33,733 nt of DNA, from contig JAFYYJ010000097.1 in the NCBI GenBank assembly GCA_017557605.1, positions 1 through 33,733 on the forward strand, written 5' to 3'. How positions within the stretch are numbered: the first letter of the stretch is position 1; every line of letters starts with the position of its first letter. Made by a program: the position numbers and the translations under genes. Below the pieces are notes generated by a model. That model did not search any database. It had not been told where the DNA came from and saw only the letters and a list, made by a program, of their open reading frames with translations. This document shows, piece after piece, positions 16,499 to 24,038 of this stretch. This DNA is from Salinivirgaceae bacterium. GTDB taxonomy: Bacteria; Bacteroidota; Bacteroidia; Bacteroidales; SZUA-534.

Positions 16499-19400
16499 TC
16501 ACATCTTTGTCGACACCACGCACGCTTTCTGCATTTTTTTCACCTTGCCGTTGAGGTCAAACAACTCGCAGTGAATCACATATATGCCCGTTGGGACGCG
16601 GCGGTTGTTGTCGTCGAGGCCGTCCCAAGCCCAGAAACCGCTGGTACCGAGCAGCTCGTTGCTGGTCAACGTGCGCATTTTCAATCCTTTGGCGCTGAAA
16701 ATTGTAACATTTGCCACATATCCGGCTTCCTCAAGGTTGTAGCTTATTTCAAGCTGGTCGTCGTAGCCGTCGTTGTCGGGCGAGAAGACTTCGGTGTTGA
16801 GCGATATAAGTTGCTCTTTGTCAGCCTCAATTGGCTTGTAAACCGAGTTTTGCAGTCCGGGCGTTGCCCAGCCCGACTGTTGCGAAGCTGAGTGCCAATT
16901 GCCTTGATTGTCAGCCGGTTGGTTATAATCGACGCGCTCCAGACTGACGCCGTTCAAATCTTTGAGCAGCGCGAAATGCATTTTGCTGGAATAGGCCACT
17001 TCGTCGAAGACATTGCCGAGCGTATCTGCCAGAACCACAACACCTTCGTCGTCAGGCATTGAAGGCAGGGCCGACACTTGGTACAAGTCTCCGTGGCTAT
17101 AGGTGGCGTCAATGTTAGCGATATCGGTCGAAATGGCAACGTAACTGTTTGGCATTAAGACGAATCCTGGAGTGTTGATGAGCTTTGGATTCTTCAAGTT
17201 TCCTTCGGCACGCGTGGCAAACACCAAATCGGCTATGTTGATTATATTCTCGGAACGGTTGTAGAGCTCGATAAAATCGCTGCCGCCGGTGTACGGGTTG
17301 AAAAGCAGCTCATTTATAACAACATCACCCGCATGCACGGCCACAGGCAGGCCGAAAGTAAATGTGGTGCTGTTACAAACCTGGTTGTCCGAAATATCGG
17401 TCATCAGCGAGTCAATATTGATTGTATATTCTTGGCTTTCAGATAAATCAACTGGCAATTTCGCCACTATTGTCGAAGGCGACGACCACAAAACCTCAAT
17501 TGACTTTGGATTGCCGATATTGGGCTGAATATCAAACTTTTGAATATCGGAAGGAGCAATGCTCATCGTCTCGCTGAAGATTATGTGAAGAGTGTTTGCT
17601 GAAACTGGCACAACTTGCATCAAATGAGGACGTAACGTGTCGGGATTGGCCATGCTGACCGTGTTGCTGTGGCCCGGCGTTGCGCCAGCCGTTGCCAGCG
17701 ACTGCGCCCAGTTGGCGGCCGATTCATCGGCGTTGTCAACATCGATGCGCTCGAGGCTGCAGCCGCCCGCCGCCTTGAAATCGTCGGCAAACCAGCTGTT
17801 TGAATAAGCCGTGCGGCAGACAACATCTCCGGCGTCGTTATATAATATAAGTGTGCCCGACTGCGCCAAAGCCGGCATCGATACTACCGGAACAACATTG
17901 CCAAGCTGCGCCAAACTGTCTTTGACAGTGGCTTTTGCTAACAACGCATAACTTTTGGCCGGCACAAGTCCGCTTTCAATGTTGTATCGTTTCGAGCCCA
18001 CGCCAAGCATGAATCCGTTCATAAAAATGTCGAACGAGCCGCGATTGTAAATTTCAACCCACTCATAATCAGGTAGCAATCCGTTGTCCGATGGCGTTGC
18101 GTAAACCTCGGTTATCACCATCTCGTAAAGCGCCACATTGTGATACGAGAATTGTAAAACCGTGTCAGTCATTACGTTACCGCAGGCGTCTTCAAGATTT
18201 GTGACGCTAAGCTCATATTTCACGTCCGACTCGAAACTCTTGCGGAACGACAGTACTAAATTATTGTTGTTCAATTCGTAACCAATCGGATTGCCAATGC
18301 CTTTCACCGTATAGTTCGACAGTGTCTGTAGCGTTTGCAGCGTTGGTGTTTCCGACAGCTCCAAACGCAGTTTGAACGGCGTGACAGGCCGGAAGCCAAC
18401 AATTCTAACTGGCTCATTATCAATATTGCGGGCAAAAACAGAGTTACGCCGTCCGGGTGTGCCGCCCAACGTGTCGACAGAGAATGCCCAGTTGTTCCAA
18501 CCGCCGCAGAAATTGTCGGGGTCGATGCGCTCAAGCGACCAGCCGCCATCGTTTTTCTTGGCATCGACAATCGATTTCTCCTTGTAGGTGAGGCTGTCGA
18601 TGATTTTGCCCTCGGGCGAGATGAGTCGCAACGTGCGCCCTGAGTTAGGCAGGTTGCTTGTTGTTATGGCTACAATCGCATTTCCATATAAACGAAATGA
18701 ATCAACAGCTTGTGAGCTTGTAAGTGTCAGATACTCACCGTTTTTAATAACAGAGTCGGGGAGTGTGCGTATAGTGCCGCTGATGTCTAATGTCCAGCCG
18801 CCAAGCGCAATGTCGGAGCCGCTGCGGTTGTAAAGCTCCAAAAAGTCGTAGTTTGGCAGACCGACAACCGGCGTCGGGTCGAACATCAACTCGTTGAATA
18901 CCAAATCGTAAGGTTTGGACGGTTGGGTGTAGCTGAATTCAACCGATTGTTCGGCGATTGTGTTTCCGTGGGAATCTTTAACGTTGGAAATCCACAATAT
19001 GTAATTACCTGTACCTAAGGGCGATACATCCAAATAAACCTTTGTTGGCTCGTCGGGTTTGACAACAGCGTCGCGGATGTAGGCGCCCTCTATCGAATAG
19101 TTGCGCGGCTCGCTGGCCGAGGCGGCTTCAACTTCGCCCGTAAAAGTCAGCTCAATCATATTGCCGCCGATGCAAACGGCTGAGTATGGGCCAGTTGGAA
19201 CCTTTTGCCGCATAATCGAAATATTGTCGGCATAGAGCATTCCGGCGCGGGTTTTCGAGAAGGTGAAACAAAGCCCGTGATAGGCAAGATTATTATAGGT
19301 GTTGTCGGTAAAGCTTTCGGCAAATACGGTGTCAACATCCTCGCCCACAGCACTATAGCCTAAATTCCAAACGCCTTTCGGCTCCCTTGTAACAATCACA

Positions 19401-19909
19401 TCTACCTCCGAATCTTTTGCCCATATATAATCGGTGGCAACGCAAAGCGATGTTTTTTTGTTGCCGTCAATTCTGTAGAGCGACACGTTTTTCTGCGAGC
19501 CGCTGATGCAAACACCAACGGCATAACCTTTTGTCGATGAGCTGGATAGCGAATCGCTTGAGGCCATTAGCCAATACCAGAATTTGTTCGACGACGAAGC
19601 GTCGTTTGTGGTTTTCATTCGGATTGTCCAAATTGTTTTTCCTCTGCTGAAAAGACTGTCAGTCAGATGGTTTGATATGTAGCTCGTGCCCGCCGCTTCG
19701 CTCAGATTGTGTTTGAGCCAACCGCTGGCTATTGCCCAATCGGAGGCGTTGTCCCACTTGGTCAGGCTGGTGCCCGAAAAATCATCTATAAACAGTGTGT
19801 CGATTGGTAACTGATTGTCGCCCAGCGTGATTTCGGTAGCAAATAATGTGTTTTGGCAGCCAAAAAATATTGACAGACAAAATAAACAGAGAGAAAATTT
19901 TTTATTCAT
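16499..19909 (-). CDS. Secreted multi-domain lamin-tail (LTD) protein
   Basis: A 1136-residue exported protein. A signal peptide covers about residues 1-24 (ending LFATE). Residues 35-235 resemble a jelly-roll, lectin-like N-domain. Three lamin-tail modules follow at about 333-490, 596-750 and 861-1022, each opening with a hydrophobic strand plus NELLFNP/NELMFDP/TEVYATP and an ELYNR or EIYNR turn. Each module closes with a repeated SLERID or SLERVD, NW and TPG(x)3NSV/NTV block (near 458, 718, 989). Bacterial Ig-like (Big_5-type) stretches separate them (235-328, 498-590, 755-853). The C-terminus (1035-1136) has VFSPDNDGYDDQLEISY and WDGLDDNNRRVPTGIYV, a FlgD/CHU_C-like domain as in type IX secretion cargo. 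A surface or extracellular role is likely; the ligand is unknown. Confidence 0.88.
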   Translation of the reverse strand: MNKKFSLCLFCLSIFFGCQNTLFATEITLGDNQLPIDTLFIDDFSGTSLTKWDNASDWAIASGWLKHNLSEAAGTSYISNHLTDSLFSRGKTIWTIRMKTTNDASSSNKFWYWLMASSDSLSSSSTKGYAVGVCISGSQKNVSLYRIDGNKKTSLCVATDYIWAKDSEVDVIVTREPKGVWNLGYSAVGEDVDTVFAESFTDNTYNNLAYHGLCFTFSKTRAGMLYADNISIMRQKVPTGPYSAVCIGGNMIELTFTGEVEAASASEPRNYSIEGAYIRDAVVKPDEPTKVYLDVSPLGTGNYILWISNVKDSHGNTIAEQSVEFSYTQPSKPYDLVFNELMFDPTPVVGLPNYDFLELYNRSGSDIALGGWTLDISGTIRTLPDSVIKNGEYLTLTSSQAVDSFRLYGNAIVAITTSNLPNSGRTLRLISPEGKIIDSLTYKEKSIVDAKKNDGGWSLERIDPDNFCGGWNNWAFSVDTLGGTPGRRNSVFARNIDNEPVRIVGFRPVTPFKLRLELSETPTLQTLQTLSNYTVKGIGNPIGYELNNNNLVLSFRKSFESDVKYELSVTNLEDACGNVMTDTVLQFSYHNVALYEMVITEVYATPSDNGLLPDYEWVEIYNRGSFDIFMNGFMLGVGSKRYNIESGLVPAKSYALLAKATVKDSLAQLGNVVPVVSMPALAQSGTLILYNDAGDVVCRTAYSNSWFADDFKAAGGCSLERIDVDNADESAANWAQSLATAGATPGHSNTVSMANPDTLRPHLMQVVPVSANTLHIIFSETMSIAPSDIQKFDIQPNIGNPKSIEVLWSSPSTIVAKLPVDLSESQEYTINIDSLMTDISDNQVCNSTTFTFGLPVAVHAGDVVINELLFNPYTGGSDFIELYNRSENIINIADLVFATRAEGNLKNPKLINTPGFVLMPNSYVAISTDIANIDATYSHGDLYQVSALPSMPDDEGVVVLADTLGNVFDEVAYSSKMHFALLKDLNGVSLERVDYNQPADNQGNWHSASQQSGWATPGLQNSVYKPIEADKEQLISLNTEVFSPDNDGYDDQLEISYNLEEAGYVANVTIFSAKGLKMRTLTSNELLGTSGFWAWDGLDDNNRRVPTGIYVIHCELFDLNGKVKKMQKACVVSTKM

Positions 19910-19950
19910 CTTTGTACGATTTCAAAAAATCGGTGCGTTGGAACGTAATC

Positions 19951-19965
19951 TTTTGATAATCAAAA
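19951..19965. repeat. Short palindrome between the LTD gene and asd
   Basis: TTTTGATAATCAAAA is a 7-bp perfect inverted repeat around a single central A, in the 128-nt divergent intergenic region. It could be an operator for either gene, but AT-rich palindromes also arise by chance. Confidence 0.4.
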
Positions 19966-20037
19966 TATTTCAAAACATCGATTTTAAATTTCGAATCGAG
20001 TTAAAGATAGAAAATTATTAATAAAAAAGTTTTGACT

Positions 20038-21048
20038 ATGAAGATAGCCGTAGTAGGTGCCAGCGGTGCCGTTGGCCAGGAATTTCTGAAGATTTTGAAC
20101 GAGAGAAATCTTCCAATCGACGAGTTGGTGCTGTTTGGCTCTGCCCGCAGCGCCGGAACTTCTTATGAGTTCAAAGGCAAGAAAATTGTGGTTAAAGAGC
20201 TGAAACACAACGACGATTTCAAAGATATCGACATTGCTTTGACTTCGGCCGGCGCCAGCACTTCGAAAGAATACGAAAAGACAATCACCAAGTTCGGAAC
20301 TATAATGATTGACAACTCGAGCGCATTCCGTATGGATACCGACGTGCCTTTGGTTGTGCCCGAAGTGAACCCCGAGGACGCATTGAACGCACCGCGCAAC
20401 GTGATTGCCAACCCCAACTGCACAACTATTATTATGGTGGTGGTTCTGAAGGCTTTGGAAGAACTGTCGCACATCAAGCGCGTGCACGTGGCAAGCTATC
20501 AGAGCGCAAGTGGCGCAGGTGCTATGGGTATGGCAGAGCTCGACCAGCAGATTAAAGATTATGCTGCAGGCAAAGAGTTGACAGTCAACAAATTCTCATC
20601 ACAGTTGCTTTACAATGTCATTCCGCATATCGACGTCTTCACCGACAACGATTACACCAAAGAGGAAATGAAAATGTATAACGAGACCAAAAAGATTATG
20701 CATTCCGACATTGAAGTGAGCGCAACTTGCGTGCGTGTTCCGGTAATGCGCGCCCACTCTGAGGCCGTTTGGTGCGAGACCGAGAAACCTGTTTCGCCAG
20801 CCGATTTCCGTGCCGCTTGCGCAAAAGCCGCCGGCGTAACAGTTGTCGATAATCCGGCTAACAAAGAGTACCCAATGCCGCTGTTTGTTGCTGGTCAGGA
20901 CAATGTTTCGGTAGGCCGTATCCGCGCCGACATTGCCAACCCCAACGGAATCACCTTCTGGTGCGTTGGCGACCAAATCCGCAAGGGCGCCGCTTTGAAC
21001 GCCGTGCAGATTGCCGAATATCTGATTAAGACAAAATTCAAGAAGTAG
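20038..21048 (+). CDS. asd: Aspartate-semialdehyde dehydrogenase
   Basis: Reduces aspartyl phosphate to aspartate semialdehyde with NADPH, the branch point to lysine/diaminopimelate, methionine and threonine. The 336-residue product starts [14 protein letters not shown] (Rossmann NADP-binding loop 7-14), has IDNSSAFRM (91-99), the catalytic NPNCTT with Cys128, and the substrate-binding [13 protein letters not shown] segment. An in-frame TTG six bases upstream is ignored in favour of the ATG. It is monocistronic: a strong terminator follows at 21112. Confidence 0.96.
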   Translation: MKIAVVGASGAVGQEFLKILNERNLPIDELVLFGSARSAGTSYEFKGKKIVVKELKHNDDFKDIDIALTSAGASTSKEYEKTITKFGTIMIDNSSAFRMDTDVPLVVPEVNPEDALNAPRNVIANPNCTTIIMVVVLKALEELSHIKRVHVASYQSASGAGAMGMAELDQQIKDYAAGKELTVNKFSSQLLYNVIPHIDVFTDNDYTKEEMKMYNETKKIMHSDIEVSATCVRVPVMRAHSEAVWCETEKPVSPADFRAACAKAAGVTVVDNPANKEYPMPLFVAGQDNVSVGRIRADIANPNGITFWCVGDQIRKGAALNAVQIAEYLIKTKFKK

Positions 21049-21068
21049 AGACGCGCCTTGGCACGTCT
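21049..21068. repeat. REP-like imperfect palindrome
   Basis: AGACGCGCC and GGCACGTCT flank TT as 9-nt arms with one mismatch, immediately after the asd stop codon. Short GC-rich AGACGCG-type palindromes of this kind are scattered between genes in many Bacteroidota; I saw only this copy here, although AGACGCG recurs at 21441. Confidence 0.45.
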
Positions 21069-21111
21069 GTACAAGAAACGCGCCAAAACACGTTTTTGCG
21101 AAATTTGAAAT

Positions 21112-21148
21112 ATCCGCTGCGGCCATTGGCTGTGGCGGATTTTTTTTT
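21112..21148 (+). terminator. Rho-independent terminator of asd
   Basis: Arms 21112-21124 and 21128-21140 form a 13-bp stem with three G-U wobbles and an ATT loop, followed by eight more T. It separates asd from the restriction-modification transcript. Confidence 0.8.
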
Positions 21149-21183
21149 GCATTGCTATATTTTCCCCTTGCCCCAAAATTTGA

Positions 21184-21216
21184 CTTGACATTTTCGCCAA
21201 TAACATTCTATATTTG
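21184..21216 (+). promoter_or_regulatory. Promoter of the structured leader and RM gene
   Basis: CTTG at 21184-21187, a 21-nt spacer, then TATATTTG (full consensus) at 21209-21216. Transcription would start near 21223, giving an unusually long leader of about 295 nt before the RM start codon. Confidence 0.6.
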
Positions 21217-21284
21217 TGTGTAACAATAAAAACAGAAAACGAAGAAACAGAAAAGTATTTAATAACAACGACATAACTATTTTT

Positions 21285-21472
21285 CGCGTCTGAAGAAAAA
21301 AAGCCCGGAAAACTTGATTTCTTTTGAAGTCGGAAAATGCGTCTAACTGCTTGGCAGGAAACGCTTTGCAATCATCAAAGTTCGTTTGGTGCGGACTTTC
21401 TACGATGATTGCGACGGGTTTTCTTTCCGGGCTTCCCGTTAGACGCGAATAGAAAGGTTTCGCACCTTTTTA
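21285..21472 (+). ncRNA. Candidate pseudoknotted leader RNA / small RNA
   Basis: Complementary segments, all read by eye: P1 = 21301-21310 with 21425-21434 (10 bp); P2 = 21339-21347 with 21438-21446 (9 bp); P3 = 21368-21376 with 21404-21412 (9 bp); P4 = 21377-21384 with 21392-21399 (8 bp, one wobble), stacked on P3. P1 and P2 interleave, so together they make a pseudoknot with the P3/P4 hairpin inside. An earlier segment CGCGTCT (21285-21291) pairs 7 of 7 with AGACGCG (21441-21447), competing with P2. A final hairpin AAAGGT/ACCTTT (21453-21469) with a T run looks like a weak terminator. It could be a cis-acting leader of the downstream enzyme gene or a separate RNA of about 250 nt. I matched it to no known RNA family. 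Confidence 0.6.
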
Positions 21473-21487
21473 TTGCCCGATATGTGA

Positions 21488-21513
21488 TTGATAGTCAGTC
21501 GCAAAACTATCAA
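21488..21513 (+). promoter_or_regulatory. Inverted repeat at the RM gene start
   Basis: TTGATAGT (21488-21495) and ACTATCAA (21506-21513) are perfect 8-bp arms around a 10-nt loop, ending 5 nt before the ATG. As RNA the hairpin would hide the ribosome entry site; as DNA it could be an operator. Confidence 0.55.
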
Positions 21514-21518
21514 CCACG

Positions 21519-23990
21519 ATGCTCTACGAAAACATCCGCGAGGAATCGCTCAAACTGAAGGTTGCCGCCGACTGGTTTCCTAAATTCGACTGCACCGACA
21601 TAATTGGCCGCATCGATTTTGCGGTAAAAATCAAACGCACCGACAACACCGTCGATTTTAGCGATGAGTATCTGCTTTGGGCGGAGGCCAAACAGCAGCC
21701 AACCGACATTTACCGGATGCTGGCGCAACTGATTATCACCATTAAATCCGACGCCGCAGACCGCGTACCGCCAAAATTCATTGGTTGTTTTGACAACGAG
21801 AAAATCGCCTTTGTGGAGTACCACAACGTGCTGCCCATTCATCAAATCAACGATTTCAACTGGACGCAGACACCATCGGCCGTGGATGATAAAACCATTG
21901 AAACTGTGCGAAATACGATAAGCACCGAAAAAGTTTTCAGTTTCAATTTCGAGACCGACAGCATGGAGTTGCGCAATTTCTTGAAAGCCAATTTCAATCT
22001 TGATGCCGCCACTAATCTGCTCTCGACGCTTATCGACAAAAACAATTTCATTTTCGTCTATCAAAAGTGGCTGAAGCAAGTGATGCCAAAAATCAATGTC
22101 GATTGGGCGCTGCTGAAGAAAAACTACGGCATTTATGACCGCGATTTCTTCTTGGCCGAACTCAATATTGACGACAATGGAACTGCCGAAGTACATGACG
22201 ATAAGACAGTTAACGAGAATTTCTACGTCACTTTCAACTCCGCCGACTCAAAGCCTTACGAACTGATTCGCAAAGACGGTTTCGGGCTTGACGCTTCATA
22301 TAAGTTTGGATTCCATAATGGTGGTTTACAGCAATATGCCGATTTTTGGAAACGCTATAAGCGGCCACCCGAAAACGAATGTTGGAAATATATTTTGGAG
22401 CGAATCGATTTACTTGTGCCGCAAGATGTTCGTGAGCGTAAAGGCGCGTTTTTTACTCCGCAGATTTGGGTTGAGAAGTCGCAGCAATACCTTGCCGATG
22501 TTTTGGGGGCGAACTGGCAGGAGGAGTATTACGTTTGGGACTGCTGCGCTGGCACTGGCAATTTGCTTAATGGCTTGAACAATAAATATAATGTGTGGGC
22601 AAGCACACTTGACCAGCAAGACGTTGATGTTATGCACGAGCGCATACGCAACGGCGCCAACCTTTTAGACGGTCATGTTTTTCAGTTCGATTTCTTAAAC
22701 GACGATTTCAGCAAATGTCCGCAAGGTTTGCAGGATATTATCAATAATCCTGAAAAACGCAGGAAATTAGTCATTTACATTAATCCGCCGTATGCAGAGG
22801 CGGGAAGTTCTACTCAAGTATCAGGAACAGGCACAAATAAAACCGATGTTTCGAATCAATCCCTTATATGGAAGCAATACAAAGATAATTTTGGACTTGG
22901 CATAAGGGAATTGTATGTGCAATTTTTCATTAGAATTTATACAGAATTGGAAGGTTGTTACCTTGCGGAGTTCTCAAAATTAAAAATCTTGCAAGGAAGC
23001 GCATTTGTGGATTTCAGAAATTTTTTCCTTGCCAAACTTAACTGCTTATTTTTAGTTCCTGCAAATACTTTTGATAATGTAAGTGGACAATTTCCTATCG
23101 GCTTTTTCATTTGGGATTTATCGCAAAAAGAAGAATTTAATAGTATTAAAGCCAATGTCTTCAACGCTAATAATGAATTTATAGGAAATAAAATTATTAG
23201 TGTAGTTGGCAATGAAATCCCAATTACAAAATGGATAAGCTCATTTGGAGTAAAAAATAAGAACAACATTATTGGCTATACGGGTAATAATGGACCAGAT
23301 TATCAAAACAATCAGTATTTAGCAATTAGTAATGGACAAAACGTTTTGGCTAATGGAAATTTAGCCAATGCCACAAAGTATAGCATTACGCAAAGTAATG
23401 TTATACAGATTGCTACCTATTTTAGTGTAAGATTTGCATTCCCTGCAACTTGGCTAAACGACCGCGACCAATTTTTGTTTCCAAATGATGGTTGGAAAAC
23501 CGATAATGAGTTTCAAACAAACTGTCTGATTTACACTTTGTTTCATGGACAAAACCGCATAACTTGCAAGCAAGGCATAAACCATTGGATACCATTCACC
23601 GAATCGGAAGTTGACGCGAAAGAGCGTTTTGAGTCGCATTTTATGAGCGATTTTCTGGCTGGCAAAATCAAGTCCGAGCAGCAGAAAGATTTGTTTTCGG
23701 ATGTGGAAACGGCGAATGTGCCAACGTTGCAATTGGGCGCTGAATCACAAGCTGTTATGGCCGCAGGCCGCGAGCTTTGGCGCTACTACCACACCATGGA
23801 AGATGCCAATCCCAACGCCTCGCTCTATGATATTAAGGAGTATTTCCAAGGCCGCGACGACAAAGGCCGCATGAATTCCAAATCGAATGACAAACATTAT
23901 ACCGAATTGCTTGACAATCTGAAAGCTGCAATGCAAGCGCTGGCCGAGCAGATTCGCCCGAAGGTTTATGAGTACGGATTTTTGAAGTGA
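21519..23990 (+). CDS. Type IIG-like restriction-modification enzyme (nuclease + adenine methyltransferase)
   Basis: An 823-residue single-chain enzyme. The N-terminal region (about 1-110) has a PD-(D/E)xK-type pattern: Asp32 in GRIDFAV and Glu56-Ala-Lys58 in LLWAEAKQ. A helical linker follows. The N6-adenine methyltransferase part begins with KGAFFTP (308-314, motif X), then the SAM-binding DCCAGTG (341-347, motif I) and the catalytic INPPY (421-425, motif IV). The rest (about 430-740) would hold the target-recognition region, ending in a helical tail. No separate specificity or methylase gene adjoins, as expected for type IIG. Bases 22800-23500 are clearly AT-richer than the ends, suggesting exchange of the recognition region. 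The recognition site is unknown. A long structured leader precedes it. Confidence 0.87.
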   Translation: MLYENIREESLKLKVAADWFPKFDCTDIIGRIDFAVKIKRTDNTVDFSDEYLLWAEAKQQPTDIYRMLAQLIITIKSDAADRVPPKFIGCFDNEKIAFVEYHNVLPIHQINDFNWTQTPSAVDDKTIETVRNTISTEKVFSFNFETDSMELRNFLKANFNLDAATNLLSTLIDKNNFIFVYQKWLKQVMPKINVDWALLKKNYGIYDRDFFLAELNIDDNGTAEVHDDKTVNENFYVTFNSADSKPYELIRKDGFGLDASYKFGFHNGGLQQYADFWKRYKRPPENECWKYILERIDLLVPQDVRERKGAFFTPQIWVEKSQQYLADVLGANWQEEYYVWDCCAGTGNLLNGLNNKYNVWASTLDQQDVDVMHERIRNGANLLDGHVFQFDFLNDDFSKCPQGLQDIINNPEKRRKLVIYINPPYAEAGSSTQVSGTGTNKTDVSNQSLIWKQYKDNFGLGIRELYVQFFIRIYTELEGCYLAEFSKLKILQGSAFVDFRNFFLAKLNCLFLVPANTFDNVSGQFPIGFFIWDLSQKEEFNSIKANVFNANNEFIGNKIISVVGNEIPITKWISSFGVKNKNNIIGYTGNNGPDYQNNQYLAISNGQNVLANGNLANATKYSITQSNVIQIATYFSVRFAFPATWLNDRDQFLFPNDGWKTDNEFQTNCLIYTLFHGQNRITCKQGINHWIPFTESEVDAKERFESHFMSDFLAGKIKSEQQKDLFSDVETANVPTLQLGAESQAVMAAGRELWRYYHTMEDANPNASLYDIKEYFQGRDDKGRMNSKSNDKHYTELLDNLKAAMQALAEQIRPKVYEYGFLK

Positions 23991-24038
23991 GAGCGGAAAG
24001 TAGGGGCGTTGTATATTAAAGGTGTGTGCCGTTTTTTC

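Noticed and set aside
21285..21472. Retron, tmRNA, RNase P, 6S or self-cleaving ribozyme identity
   Set aside because: No reverse transcriptase gene adjoins, and I could not find the conserved cores of tmRNA, RNase P, SRP or hammerhead RNAs. The helix order is like HDV ribozymes but the helix and loop lengths differ.
21519..23990. Mobile element carrying the RM gene
   Set aside because: No transposase, integrase, target duplication or terminal inverted repeat was found around it; insertion by recombination is possible but not shown.
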